Assembly (NCBI RefSeq): GCF_000708045.1
Contig: NZ_ANIE01000006.1
Location: 124,001-188,000, forward strand
Direction: 5' to 3'
Length of the DNA: 64,000 nt
Source of the DNA: Marinobacter nitratireducens
Lineage (GTDB): Bacteria > Pseudomonadota > Gammaproteobacteria > Pseudomonadales > Oleiphilaceae
Shown here: in pieces, positions 38,537-47,505 of the stretch
Layout of the letters: each line of letters begins with the position of its first letter
Position numbering within the stretch: the first letter of the stretch is position 1
The notes under the pieces: generated by a model
The model's input: only the letters and a program-made list of their open reading frames with translations
What the model was told of the DNA's origin: nothing
Databases searched by the model: none
Made by a program: the position numbers and the translations under genes

Positions 38537-39298
38537 ATGACCGCACAATCCGTTAAGGCCCGTCGCAGTGCCCGACAGCTGAAAACCGAGATGACTCGCT
38601 GCCCCAAGCAAGTAGAGGCCGCCCAACGCCTGCGCTACCGGGTATTCTCGGAGGAATACGGAAGTGACCTTGGAGCCGAGGTGGCTGGCATCGATGCCGA
38701 TGCCTACGATGCCGTTTGCGACCACTTGATCGTTACCGACACGGAAACCGGTGAACTGGTTGCAACCACTCGTATCCTTCACCAGGCCAACACCGGCCCC
38801 GTAGGCGGCTTCTACTCCGCCGGTGAGTTCAATCTCTCGGAACTGGAGAAGCTGCCAGGCACCGTCGCCGAGCTCGGACGCACCTGCGTCCATCCGGATT
38901 ACCGGAACGGCGGCACTATCACCCTGCTGTGGTCTGCCGTCGCCGACTACCTCGTTTCACAGGACGTGGATTACATGATTGGATGCGCCAGCATTGGCAT
39001 GTCCGATGGCGGACTAAAAGCCTGGCGAATTGCCAGCCATCTGCAACAGGAATACCTGGCAGACGAGCGCTTCCGTGTTTCCCCCCTGCGTGAACTCCCC
39101 CACCTGACTCACGCTTCCATCGGTGAGCGCCCAGTGGATGTACCTCCGTTGATTCGCGCCTACATGCGCCTGGGTGCCCGGGTTTGCGGTGAACCGTGCT
39201 GGGATCCGGAGTTCCGTTGCGCCGACCTGCTGGTACTTCTCGAAGTCAACAAACTGGCAGCCCGTTACAGCCGCCATTTCCTGGGTAAAGCTTCCTGA
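38537..39298 (+). CDS. olsB: Ornithine N-acyltransferase OlsB
   Basis: OlsB moves a 3-hydroxyacyl chain from ACP to ornithine, making lyso-ornithine lipid. The 253-residue protein is GNAT-like (COG3176), with CPKQVEAAQRLRYRVFSEEYG at the start of the fold given here in part, then ELGRTCVHPDYRNGGTI and IGCASIGMSDG. A longer frame from 38429 runs through the PHO boxes and is rejected. olsA follows 27 bases later. The pair makes phosphorus-free membrane lipid and the promoter suggests phosphate control. Confidence 0.88.
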   Translation: MTAQSVKARRSARQLKTEMTRCPKQVEAAQRLRYRVFSEEYGSDLGAEVAGIDADAYDAVCDHLIVTDTETGELVATTRILHQANTGPVGGFYSAGEFNLSELEKLPGTVAELGRTCVHPDYRNGGTITLLWSAVADYLVSQDVDYMIGCASIGMSDGGLKAWRIASHLQQEYLADERFRVSPLRELPHLTHASIGERPVDVPPLIRAYMRLGARVCGEPCWDPEFRCADLLVLLEVNKLAARYSRHFLGKAS

Positions 39299-39325
39299 TT
39301 TGGCCTGGCCGGGAGATACGACACC

Positions 39326-40180
39326 ATGGGATGGCTGAGACTGGTTCTGAGACTGACGGGCTTTGTGCTCTTTCTGATAGCAACGGTCGGGCTGGCTACT
39401 GCTTTACTCCTGACGGATCTGGTCACTCGCAGGCACATTGACCGCACGCCCTGGGCACGACGCTGCTTCCGGGTAGCGTGCCGCACCCTGGGCCTCAAGG
39501 TTCGCGTGCATGGCCCGGCGCCCGAGACAAACGCCCTGTTCGTCAGCAACCACATCAGCTGGTCCGACATCCCGATTCTCGGGAGCCTGACCCCAATCCG
39601 CTTCCTGTCGAAAGCCGAAGTGGGCCAATGGCCGGTGATTGGCTGGCTTGCCCGGCAGGCAGGCACATTATTTATCAAACGGGGGGGCGGCAAAGCAAGG
39701 GCCATTCGCCGCAGCATTGCGGACCATCTGAGCACTGGGGAGTCGGTTCTGATCTTCCCGGAAGGCACCACCAGCACTGGTCTTTCGGTGCTCCCATTCC
39801 ACGGTCTGTTATTGGGCGCTGCGGGTGATTCGCAAACGCTCATCCAACCTGTGACCGTGAGCTATCGCCGTGACGGTCGCCCGGACCACCTCGCCCCTTT
39901 TATTGGTGACGACGATTTCCACACCCACCTCCTGAGGATGTTGCAACAACCGTCCGCGAGGGTGGACGTGCTGTTCCACGCCCCGGTCAGCGCAAGTGCG
40001 GCCAACACGTCAGAACTCTCGGCCCAGCTTCATGAAACCGTCCTCACCGGCCTGAAGCGTATACAAGCCGGCGAGTTTGATCAGGAAACGGGAGGACTCA
40101 GAAAAGCGGACGCCCCTGAGCCACTTCGTCCTCAGTCGCCTCACGCCGACCCACGATTTCCAGGTCGAAGTACAGGGTAA
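39326..40180 (+). CDS. olsA: Lyso-ornithine lipid O-acyltransferase OlsA (PlsC family)
   Basis: This 284-residue acyltransferase has an N-terminal membrane helix (about 5-32), the catalytic HX4D motif NHISWSD, and the phosphate-site motif FPEGTTSTG. OlsA adds the second acyl chain to lyso-ornithine lipid; some members also make phosphatidic acid. Placement directly after olsB supports OlsA over a general PlsC. The last 28 residues (rich in Pro and Arg) overlap the 3' end of the opposite-strand FKBP gene by 83 bases. Confidence 0.85.
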   Translation: MGWLRLVLRLTGFVLFLIATVGLATALLLTDLVTRRHIDRTPWARRCFRVACRTLGLKVRVHGPAPETNALFVSNHISWSDIPILGSLTPIRFLSKAEVGQWPVIGWLARQAGTLFIKRGGGKARAIRRSIADHLSTGESVLIFPEGTTSTGLSVLPFHGLLLGAAGDSQTLIQPVTVSYRRDGRPDHLAPFIGDDDFHTHLLRMLQQPSARVDVLFHAPVSASAANTSELSAQLHETVLTGLKRIQAGEFDQETGGLRKADAPEPLRPQSPHADPRFPGRSTG

Positions 40181-40568
40181 AGCCTGCCAGAGGGTGATTC
40201 GCATCGACCTTGACCAGGTTTCCATCAATACCGACGACTTGTACGATCTGCGCCTCATCGCCGGTGTTGGTCTGGAACTTCATGCCGATCTGTAAGTTCT
40301 CCACGCCTTCAAACATTGAGCGTGGCACCTTACGAACCAGCTCTTCCTGATGTTCTCCATAGGCCAATTCCGGCGGCACCGTCACCTCCAGACAATCCCC
40401 GACGTTTCGGTCCCTGACCGCTTTCTGGATCCCTTCAATGATGTCCGGAGAGCCATAGATAAAATGCAGCGGCTCGCTGCCTTCCGACGTGTCGACCAGT
40501 TCGCCGATCCGGTTCTTGAGGACATAGTGAACGGTGTAAACGGCCGGCCTGTTCTGTGAAGCATCCAT
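40098..40568 (-). CDS. FKBP-type peptidyl-prolyl isomerase, SlyD/FkpB-like
   Basis: The 156-residue protein has a split FKBP domain (VHYVLKNRIGELVDTSEG, then FIYGSPDIIEGIQKAV and the final NHPLAGFTLYFDLEIV) with an inserted IF chaperone flap (about 75-125). It lacks the long His-rich tail of SlyD, so it is nearer FkpB/SlpA. It acts in cytoplasmic folding. Its 3' end overlaps olsA on the other strand. Confidence 0.9.
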   Translation of the reverse strand: MDASQNRPAVYTVHYVLKNRIGELVDTSEGSEPLHFIYGSPDIIEGIQKAVRDRNVGDCLEVTVPPELAYGEHQEELVRKVPRSMFEGVENLQIGMKFQTNTGDEAQIVQVVGIDGNLVKVDANHPLAGFTLYFDLEIVGRREATEDEVAQGRPLF

Positions 40569-40580
40569 TGGTATTTCGGG

Positions 40581-42779
40581 CTACCTGTTGTCTGTCGGTG
40601 AATCGGTAATCTTAAGGCCATGAACAACCAGACCCTGGTCCAGTTTTTCCTTCAATCCGGAGGGATTACTCAGCCCCATGCGTTCGAGCAGGGGCTCATA
40701 CTGCGCAGCATCCTCCCGGGTTCGCATGGCCTTCCAGAGAACCGCCAGTTTACCACGTCGGGTCGCGGTTGCGGCTTTCAGCGCCTTAAGGGCTTTCCCT
40801 AATCTCAACTCTTCGTCGGTAAACTCGCGGCCAAATGGAAACGCAGGAAAAAGGTCGCCATTCCCCGCCACAGCAACCGCACTGCGCACGGCTCCCGGTG
40901 TGTTGTTGCACCACTCTGGCGGCAAGCGGAAAGACGCATCCACCTTGCCCGCCTTCTGCGCCTGCTTGAGCAATTCCTGCTGGAACCGGGAATCGGCGAT
41001 CCGGATAAGCCTCAGGTAAACCTGTTCATCGCACTGACCGCGCAAATCCGCGATGCCGTATTCGGTAATCACAATATCCCTCAGATGCCTGGGAATGGTG
41101 CAATGGGCGTAATTGAACACGATGTTCGAAACGGCCTTACCACCGGACATCCGGGTCGCTCTCATGGTCAGAATGGAGCGGGCTCCAGGAAGCTCATGAG
41201 CCATGGCCACAAAGTTGTATTGTCCGCCCACGCCGCTCACGACTCGCCCGTCATCCAGGCCGTCCGACACCGCCGCACCACTGAGCGTATACATCATCGC
41301 GGAGTTAATAAAACGGCCATGGACGCGCTGAGCCACCTTGAGCTTCTGATCACCGAAGGGGTGATCGTACAGCTGGTTGACGAAGTTGACGCTGGTCATG
41401 CAGATGCGGTCCCGCTGCTCGTCGGTCAGATCCCGCAGGGCCTGATAAAAACGCTCCGGACCGACGTAGAATCCGCCATGCATGGCAATGCCGCCACGAA
41501 GCCGGTCACCCAGGGCCAACGCCTGAATGGTTTCGCGAGCCTCAGCGCTATCGAGATCCCCCTCTACGGAATGATCCCCGATCCGCAGCCGACCGCCCTT
41601 GAATTCGACGTTCTCCTTCAGAATCCCCAATGACACCAGCCAGCTCACATCCCGGGCACGCATCGGTGAGTCAATCAGTTTCTCGCGTCGCAGGGTATCC
41701 AGGCTGTCCATCGATACCTGCACACTCATGGCCTGCCGGTTGATCAAAGTCTGGAGACCGGCATGGTCGTAGACCTCACGACTGAGAACGCCGGCCTGCA
41801 TCAGATAGATAAAACCGTCGACCATCATTTCGCTGCAGCCATAAAGACCATCATCAAAAGGATTGGTACCACCATATTCATTTACAACGGGAAAACGCTC
41901 GGCCACCTTGAGGTGGTTGTACACCGCCAGCCAATCCTCGTTGTACTTGTGGCGAAGAATGGCGCTGTGGACGAGGGCCGCCCCCAGTGAGCCAATACCG
42001 ACCTGGAGCGTGCCGCCATCTTTCAACAACGCACTGGCATAGAAGCCGATGAGATGGTCTTCCGGACTCACCGCCATCGCCGGCGCAGAAAACAGCGGAT
42101 AATCGGATGCCGGATGATCCAGAACAACGTCGAACGCTGCCTCATCTACCACGGCATGATGCCCCATAAACGGAAGGTGGCGATTTGCCTCTGCGACCAG
42201 GGCAACCGGGGTGCCCTCGGACTCCAATTCTCTCAGTAAGGGAATGAGGTCCAGCGACAGGTCCGGATTACAACTCAGACTGACCTCCCCGGGTCGGCCC
42301 ATCGCGTCGCCCGGGGAGACCATCTGACCTACCACGTTGACGCCCTGCGCCATCAGATCGCGAACGGCATGGGTGTAGTTACTGCTGATGTAATGGCGCT
42401 GCTGCGACCGGTTGTTGAGATAGCTACCAGCCTTGAAGAAAAATTCCGAAACCCGGACGTTCGCCGGCAGGCGATTGGCAGAGACATCACGAGCATAGGC
42501 AAGCTCCGGTATCTGACCATACAAGCGCTCAACAAAAGGCCCCATAAACCGTTTTTCAAGGGAAGAGCCACCTTTCGGAGCCAGCAAAGACAGGGCCGTT
42601 ACGATGTGCAGGGAGATATCAGGGTCATCCTTGGCACGCTGATACAGCGCATTTACGAACCGAACCGGCTTTCCCAGCCCGAGCGGCAGACCAAGCGTAA
42701 TTTTCTTGCCGACCCGCCGAATCACCTCATCAACACACGCTTCCGCTTCGCTGAGCCGATGGCCCCTTGTTTCCGTCAT
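40581..42779 (-). CDS. Acetyl-CoA hydrolase/transferase family protein
   Basis: The 732-residue protein is a class I CoA-transferase of the acetyl-CoA hydrolase family. The catalytic glutamate motif reads VITEYGIADLRGQ, and GIGSLGAALVHSA is the glycine-rich CoA loop. It is much longer than the usual 430-640 residues, with extra sequence in the middle and at the C-terminus. ATG 42779 has AAGGAG seven bases upstream; a GTG two codons earlier is less likely. The natural CoA donor and acceptor are unclear. It lies 12 bases before the FKBP gene. Confidence 0.85.
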   Translation of the reverse strand: MTETRGHRLSEAEACVDEVIRRVGKKITLGLPLGLGKPVRFVNALYQRAKDDPDISLHIVTALSLLAPKGGSSLEKRFMGPFVERLYGQIPELAYARDVSANRLPANVRVSEFFFKAGSYLNNRSQQRHYISSNYTHAVRDLMAQGVNVVGQMVSPGDAMGRPGEVSLSCNPDLSLDLIPLLRELESEGTPVALVAEANRHLPFMGHHAVVDEAAFDVVLDHPASDYPLFSAPAMAVSPEDHLIGFYASALLKDGGTLQVGIGSLGAALVHSAILRHKYNEDWLAVYNHLKVAERFPVVNEYGGTNPFDDGLYGCSEMMVDGFIYLMQAGVLSREVYDHAGLQTLINRQAMSVQVSMDSLDTLRREKLIDSPMRARDVSWLVSLGILKENVEFKGGRLRIGDHSVEGDLDSAEARETIQALALGDRLRGGIAMHGGFYVGPERFYQALRDLTDEQRDRICMTSVNFVNQLYDHPFGDQKLKVAQRVHGRFINSAMMYTLSGAAVSDGLDDGRVVSGVGGQYNFVAMAHELPGARSILTMRATRMSGGKAVSNIVFNYAHCTIPRHLRDIVITEYGIADLRGQCDEQVYLRLIRIADSRFQQELLKQAQKAGKVDASFRLPPEWCNNTPGAVRSAVAVAGNGDLFPAFPFGREFTDEELRLGKALKALKAATATRRGKLAVLWKAMRTREDAAQYEPLLERMGLSNPSGLKEKLDQGLVVHGLKITDSPTDNR

Positions 42780-42935
42780 CGCCACGCTCCTTCCGAGTCA
42801 CAGAGACTGTTTTTATGTGGGGATGATCACACGGTACCGTGGTACAGACAATGCGCTAAATCAGGATTTTGAGGACTTATTGCAGCGAAAAGCGAATGAA
42901 GAAAAAACGAGGGTAAAAAAAGACCGGGTGTAAAC

Positions 42936-43259
42936 TCAGAAATTCCACTTCAGGTTGAGGCACGCACCTTCGTTCAGGAGTGCAATGCCGTGATCCGGCT
43001 GAGCGGGCGTTGACGCATACCGCTTGCCCTTGCTGTGGGAGCGAACCATGGAGAGCGTCAGAAGGCGTGAACCCAGGGCACTGACAGCTTCGGAAGGATC
43101 CTGATCAAAATCACCGGACATACGCTCCTGCAGCTCGTAAACATCCTGGGTTGTCAGATTTTCATCCATGTCACCAAATACGCGCTCAGCGGCTTCGGCA
43201 CGAACGACGAAAGCGACCATATTGAGAGCGAGCAATGCGACAAAAATACGAATAATCAT
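42936..43259 (-). CDS. Small exported protein of unknown function
   Basis: This 107-residue protein has a signal peptide (MIIRIFVALLALNMVAFVV, then RAEAAE). The mature part is acidic then basic, with ELQERMSGDFDQDPSEAVSAL and a lone cysteine near the end. I do not recognise the family. It stands alone, with 150 bases before the CoA-transferase gene and 224 bases to the next gene on its other side. The flanking sequence has single PhoB-like half sites but no 11-base repeat. Confidence 0.65.
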   Translation of the reverse strand: MIIRIFVALLALNMVAFVVRAEAAERVFGDMDENLTTQDVYELQERMSGDFDQDPSEAVSALGSRLLTLSMVRSHSKGKRYASTPAQPDHGIALLNEGACLNLKWNF

Positions 43260-43445
43260 GACACGTCAATGACCTTATAAGCTGGTGCGTAATTCTGCGA
43301 GTTCCTAGTGCTAAAGTCTAATCGTTATGACAGAGAAAGATGTGACTTTGCACACATTGGCGCCAGTAATTTGTCATCAAGGTGGTCGTTTTTTGTCAAC
43401 TTTTTATCCCTAGTTTTGCAGTTTGTAACAAAGGCAGGCCGAGCA

Positions 43446-43468
43446 CCCCGGGATAATCCATCCCGGGG
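43446..43468. other. Hairpin beyond the aldo/keto reductase gene
   Basis: A perfect 9-bp stem CCCCGGGAT/ATCCCGGGG with a 5-base loop lies 16 bases past the stop of the reductase. There is no T run, so termination is uncertain. Confidence 0.45.
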
Positions 43469-43483
43469 CACTGGTAACACCCA

Positions 43484-44521
43484 TTATGGGCAGGGATATG
43501 TGAACTCTCGATGAATGGCCTCAATCGCCTCAAGGACATCCGCACTCAGTTCCAATCGCTCGGACGCGATGTTTTCGCGCAACTGATCCAAGGTAGTTGC
43601 TCCGATGATGTTGCTGGTCACAAAACTACGACTGTTCACGTAGGCGAGAGCCATCTGTACCGGTGAGAGATCGTGTTTGTGGGCAAGCTCGACATAGGCC
43701 CGGGTGGCATCCATCCCCCGTTCGCCACTGTAACGACTGAAGCGTTCATAGAGCGTCAGGCGGCCTTTTTCCGGCCACTTTCCACCCAGGTATTTGCCTG
43801 AAAGCATACCGAAAGCCAGTGGTGAATACGCGAGCAACCCGGTCTGCTCCCGATGCGCGAACTCTGCAAGTCCCACCTCAAAGGTCCGATTCAACAGGCT
43901 GTAAGGGTTCTGGATGCTGACCACTCGGGGCCAGTTGTTTTCCCGGGCCAGGCGCAGATACTCCATGGTGCCCCAGGGCGTTTCATTGGACAGCCCGACG
44001 TGTCGTACCTTTCCCTCTTTAACCAGTTCCGCAAGCGCCCCCAGAGTCTCCTCGATCGGCGTGAACGCCTCTTCGGGATTGTGCTGGTAGCCGAGCTTGC
44101 CAAAGAAGTTGGTCCCACGGTCTGGCCAATGCACCTGATACAGATCGATGTAATCGGTCTGCAAACGCTTCAGACTGGCATCACAAGCCTCACGAATGTG
44201 CTCCCGGGTCAGGCGCGGGCCATTGCGAAGATAACTCAGACCATTCCCCGGCCCAGCAACCTTCGAGGCGATAACCAGATCATCCCGGCGACCTCGCCTG
44301 GCAAGCCAGTTACCCAGATAGGTTTCCGTCAGCCCCTGGGTCTCTGCCCTGGGAGGTACCGGATACATCTCTGCCGCATCAATGAAATTCACACCCTCGG
44401 CGGTCGCGTAATCGAGCTGTTCGAACGCCTCCTGTTCGCTGTTCTGCTCTCCCCAGGTCATGGTGCCGAGGCAAATCAGAGAGACATCAGTATCGGTATT
44501 TCCAAGTTTTCGGGTTTGCAT
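43484..44521 (-). CDS. Aldo/keto reductase, Tas-like
   Basis: This 345-residue NADP(H)-dependent oxidoreductase has a TIM barrel with the AKR tetrad: Asp in FIDAAEMYP, its Tyr, Lys in IASKVAG and His in LYQVHWPD. LGTMTWGEQNSEQEAFEQLD and the C-terminal NIIGATTLDQLRENI resemble E. coli Tas. The substrate is unknown. It is divergent from the PHO-box-controlled glycosyltransferase gene. Confidence 0.92.
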   Translation of the reverse strand: MQTRKLGNTDTDVSLICLGTMTWGEQNSEQEAFEQLDYATAEGVNFIDAAEMYPVPPRAETQGLTETYLGNWLARRGRRDDLVIASKVAGPGNGLSYLRNGPRLTREHIREACDASLKRLQTDYIDLYQVHWPDRGTNFFGKLGYQHNPEEAFTPIEETLGALAELVKEGKVRHVGLSNETPWGTMEYLRLARENNWPRVVSIQNPYSLLNRTFEVGLAEFAHREQTGLLAYSPLAFGMLSGKYLGGKWPEKGRLTLYERFSRYSGERGMDATRAYVELAHKHDLSPVQMALAYVNSRSFVTSNIIGATTLDQLRENIASERLELSADVLEAIEAIHREFTYPCP

Positions 44522-44559
44522 AGCATCTCCGCTTCATGGGGGTTGAACAGGTAAAGGGA

Positions 44560-44604
44560 ATGTCACGGGACTGTCGCATAACTGTCATGCCGCGTTTCCA
44601 TAGT
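44560..44604 (+). promoter_or_regulatory. Tandem PHO boxes and -10 upstream of the glycosyltransferase
   Basis: Three 7-base units, ATGTCAC, CTGTCGC and CTGTCAT, begin at 44560, 44571 and 44582, an exact 11-base period. Ten bases later comes CATAGT (44599-44604), the same spacing and nearly the same -10 as in the E. coli phoA promoter. Transcription would start about 26 bases before the GTG. Confidence 0.82.
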
Positions 44605-44636
44605 AGAAACATGACAAAGGAAACACAGGAAGCATC

Positions 44637-45857
44637 GTGACCGAGACCAATCGGGCAAGCCGACGCCAACAACACATTAGCATCGTTTCCGAGACTTTTC
44701 CCCCGGAAATCAATGGTGTTGCCAATACTCTCCGGCACCTCTGCCAGGGCCTGATGCAACGTGGCCACCGGGTGTCTGTGGTGCGCCCGAGGCAACGCCA
44801 CGAGCGTAAGGGCGAGGTCGCATGCGCTGGCGAGGGACTGTTCACCCAAGAGCATGTTGTCGCCGGACTGCCACTGCCAGGCTACGCCGATTTGCGGTTC
44901 GGCCTGACCACCGCGGCTTCGATGAAGCGCCTCTGGCGAAAAGACCGGCCTGACGCCATCTACGTCGCCACTCAGGGGCCTCTGGGCGTCGCCGCCGTAT
45001 CCGCGGCTCGAAAAGCGGGCATCCCGGTAAGCTCCGGCTTCCACACCAACTTTCATCAGTACAGCCGCTACTACGGTGTCGGCATGCTGGAACGAGTGCT
45101 GTGCGGCTATGGCCGCTGGTTCCACAACCGGACCGCCATCACACTGGTACCCACACGAAAGATGGAGCAGGTCACTGCCGCCATGGGCATCAGGCCGACA
45201 GGCCTGTGGAGTCGCGGGGTCGATTGCACCCGTTTTACGCCGCACAAACGCGACGATGACCTCAGATCCCAATGGGGGCTCAGAGGCAATGAGCGGGCGG
45301 TCCTGTATGTCGGGCGCCTGGCATCTGAAAAGAATCTGAGAATGGCGGTGGCCTGTTACGAACGGATCCGGGGACTCCACCCACAGGCGAAGTTTGTTCT
45401 CGTCGGTGATGGCCCTTTACGCAGGCAACTGATCGAGAAGCACCCCGACTACATGTTCTGCGGCACACAACGTGGAGAAGACCTGGCCAGGCACTACGCG
45501 TCAGGCGACATTTTCCTTTTCCCAAGCAAGACCGACACCTTCGGAAACGTGGTGTTGGAGGCCATGGCCAGTGGGCTCGCCATCGTGGCCTATGACGATG
45601 CCGCCGCCAGCGAGCACCTCCGCCATGAGGAAAACGGCATGAAGGCGCCCCTGAATCATGATGAAGCCTTCGTAGACAGCGCGCTCCGGCTGGCCGACCA
45701 ACCGACCCTGCTCGGCCGAATCCGGGCTCAGGCAAGGCTCGATGCCCTCGAGCTGAGCTGGAACTCACAAATAGAACAATTCGAACAACTGGTGTTCAAG
45801 CAAACTGCAAAGGCGAAATACCATGCAACCAACAACCAAAGCATCTCGCTTCTTTGA
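44637..45857 (+). CDS. GT4-family glycosyltransferase, probably for glycolipid
   Basis: The 406-residue enzyme has two Rossmann-like halves of the GT-B fold. The N-terminal acceptor half starts SIVSETFPPEINGVANTL. The C-terminal nucleotide-sugar half has YVGRLASEKNLRMAV and the E-x7-E region FPSKTDTFGNVVLEAMAS. It resembles MgtA/SqdX-type alpha-glycosyltransferases that act on diacylglycerol or other lipids. The start is GTG with AGGA upstream. It overlaps the PAP2 gene by 35 bases and has a PhoB-type promoter. The sugar and lipid acceptor are inferred, not shown. Confidence 0.87.
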   Translation: MTETNRASRRQQHISIVSETFPPEINGVANTLRHLCQGLMQRGHRVSVVRPRQRHERKGEVACAGEGLFTQEHVVAGLPLPGYADLRFGLTTAASMKRLWRKDRPDAIYVATQGPLGVAAVSAARKAGIPVSSGFHTNFHQYSRYYGVGMLERVLCGYGRWFHNRTAITLVPTRKMEQVTAAMGIRPTGLWSRGVDCTRFTPHKRDDDLRSQWGLRGNERAVLYVGRLASEKNLRMAVACYERIRGLHPQAKFVLVGDGPLRRQLIEKHPDYMFCGTQRGEDLARHYASGDIFLFPSKTDTFGNVVLEAMASGLAIVAYDDAAASEHLRHEENGMKAPLNHDEAFVDSALRLADQPTLLGRIRAQARLDALELSWNSQIEQFEQLVFKQTAKAKYHATNNQSISLL

Positions 45858-46389
45858 CCTGGTAGATCAGCGCGAATACGCCTTCTGCCAGACGATTAAC
45901 CGACTGGTTCAATTTGGCCCCGCTCTTGGCTACTTCCAACTGGTGAGCAAACTCGGAGACGGCTGGTTCTGGTATGTGCTGATCCTCTCCATCCCGTTCT
46001 TCGCTCCCGAACAGGGCCCGGGCCTCGCCCTGCTGATGGCGCTGACCGGACTCACCTGCACCATCACCTACAAGCTCCTAAAACGACGACTGATCCGGGA
46101 ACGGCCGTTCATTTCCTTTCCCAGCATTAACTGCGGCACCCCTCCATTGGATCGATACAGCTTCCCCTCCGGCCACACGCTGCACGCCATCTGCTTCCAG
46201 ACCATGTTGTTCATGGCGGTACCGGCCCTCGCTGTGGCAATCCTGCCGTTCACCCTGAGCGTGGCGGCATCCCGGGTCGTTCTCGGGCTACACTACCCAA
46301 CCGATGTTGCAGCGGGAGCCCTGATTGGCGGTCTCATGGGGTATGGGTCCATGGCTTATCTGTTCGACGATGCCGCCAAGCTGTTCTGA
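45823..46389 (+). CDS. PAP2-family membrane phosphatase
   Basis: The 188-residue protein has about five membrane helices and the three phosphatase motifs KRRLIRERP, PSGHTLHA and SRVVLGLHYPTD. PAP2 enzymes dephosphorylate lipid phosphates such as phosphatidate or undecaprenyl pyrophosphate. Here the start lies inside the glycosyltransferase gene, so the two are coupled. That supports a role in making diacylglycerol as the acceptor for the neighbour. It converges on dinB with 32 bases between. Confidence 0.9.
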   Translation: MQPTTKASRFFDLVDQREYAFCQTINRLVQFGPALGYFQLVSKLGDGWFWYVLILSIPFFAPEQGPGLALLMALTGLTCTITYKLLKRRLIRERPFISFPSINCGTPPLDRYSFPSGHTLHAICFQTMLFMAVPALAVAILPFTLSVAASRVVLGLHYPTDVAAGALIGGLMGYGSMAYLFDDAAKLF

Positions 46390-46421
46390 CCACCCGTCAG
46401 TCACAGTCCGTCTCAGCGCAA

Positions 46422-47486
46422 TCAGTCGAACAGCCTCAGTTGCGTCACCGGCGCATCGTCATTGCGAAACCGCACGCCCAGGCCAAGCAATCTCACCGGC
46501 CTGTCTTTCTGCCCAACCAGCTCCCGGAACAGGGGAAGGTAATCGTCTGCTTCCGGTTCTTTAACCTGATCACGAACCCGTTCCAGGGTATGGGTTGAGA
46601 AATCGCTATAGCGAACCTTCACGAATAGCTTATGAATTGGCTTGGCGCGGGTCTTTCGAGCCAGCCGGCGATTCAGATCATCCACCAGCGACGCCATGAC
46701 CGACTCACACGCCAGCCGGTCGGGCAGATCCTGGGAGAATGTGCGCTCGACACTGACCGACTTGGCGATACGCGACACCACCACCGGACGCTCGTCCCTG
46801 CCATAGGCCATCTCATGCAAGCGATACCCCTGCTTGCCAAACCGGTCAGTCAGCACCTCGGGCCCGACAGCCTGCATATCACCACAGGTTTCCACCCCCA
46901 TCTCATGCAGCTTGGAAGCAGTCACTTTGCCAACGCCAAACAGTTTTTCCACCTTGAGGGACCGGACAAACGCGTCCACATCCCCGGGGCGAATAACGAA
47001 CAGCCCGTCCGGCTTTTCCCAGTCGCTGGCAATCTTGGCCAGGAACTTGTTCGGCGCCACCCCTGCCGATACCGTAATACCAACCTCCTGACGTACCCTC
47101 TCCCGCAGGTATCGGGCCATCAGGGTGGCGCTGCCCCTATGATCTGTCACTTCTGAGACATCCAGAAACGCTTCGTCGAGCGACAGCGGCTCGACCAGAT
47201 CAGTAAGCTCCCGCAAAATCGCCATCACCTGCTGGGAAACCGCACGGTACCTGGCCATATCTGGCGGCACCATGACCAGTCCGGGGCACAGTCGCCGGGC
47301 CTCACTGCCGGGCATGGCCGAGCGCACACCGAAGGCGCGGGCCCTGTAATTACAGGTGGCTACAACACCACGCCCGCCATCGCCACCAACAGCCAAAGGC
47401 ACATCCCGCAGAGACGGATCATCACGCATTTCCACAGAGGCATAGAAGCTGTCGCAGTCTACATGGATGATTTTGCGCTGGGGCAT
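46422..47486 (-). CDS. dinB: DNA polymerase IV
   Basis: This Y-family translesion polymerase has [15 protein letters not shown], the catalytic [10 protein letters not shown], the helix-hairpin-helix [10 protein letters not shown] and the little-finger domain. The C-terminus TQLRLFD is a beta-clamp binding motif. The length of 354 residues is normal. A perfect LexA site lies 20 bases upstream of the start. Confidence 0.96.
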   Translation of the reverse strand: MPQRKIIHVDCDSFYASVEMRDDPSLRDVPLAVGGDGGRGVVATCNYRARAFGVRSAMPGSEARRLCPGLVMVPPDMARYRAVSQQVMAILRELTDLVEPLSLDEAFLDVSEVTDHRGSATLMARYLRERVRQEVGITVSAGVAPNKFLAKIASDWEKPDGLFVIRPGDVDAFVRSLKVEKLFGVGKVTASKLHEMGVETCGDMQAVGPEVLTDRFGKQGYRLHEMAYGRDERPVVVSRIAKSVSVERTFSQDLPDRLACESVMASLVDDLNRRLARKTRAKPIHKLFVKVRYSDFSTHTLERVRDQVKEPEADDYLPLFRELVGQKDRPVRLLGLGVRFRNDDAPVTQLRLFD

Positions 47487-47505
47487 CGGATATCACGTCC
47501 AGACT

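Noticed and set aside
43290..43420. Possible PHO box upstream of the small exported protein
   Set aside because: CTGTCAT and AAGTCAC occur on the minus strand but 15 bases apart, not 11, so the PhoB repeat geometry is missing.
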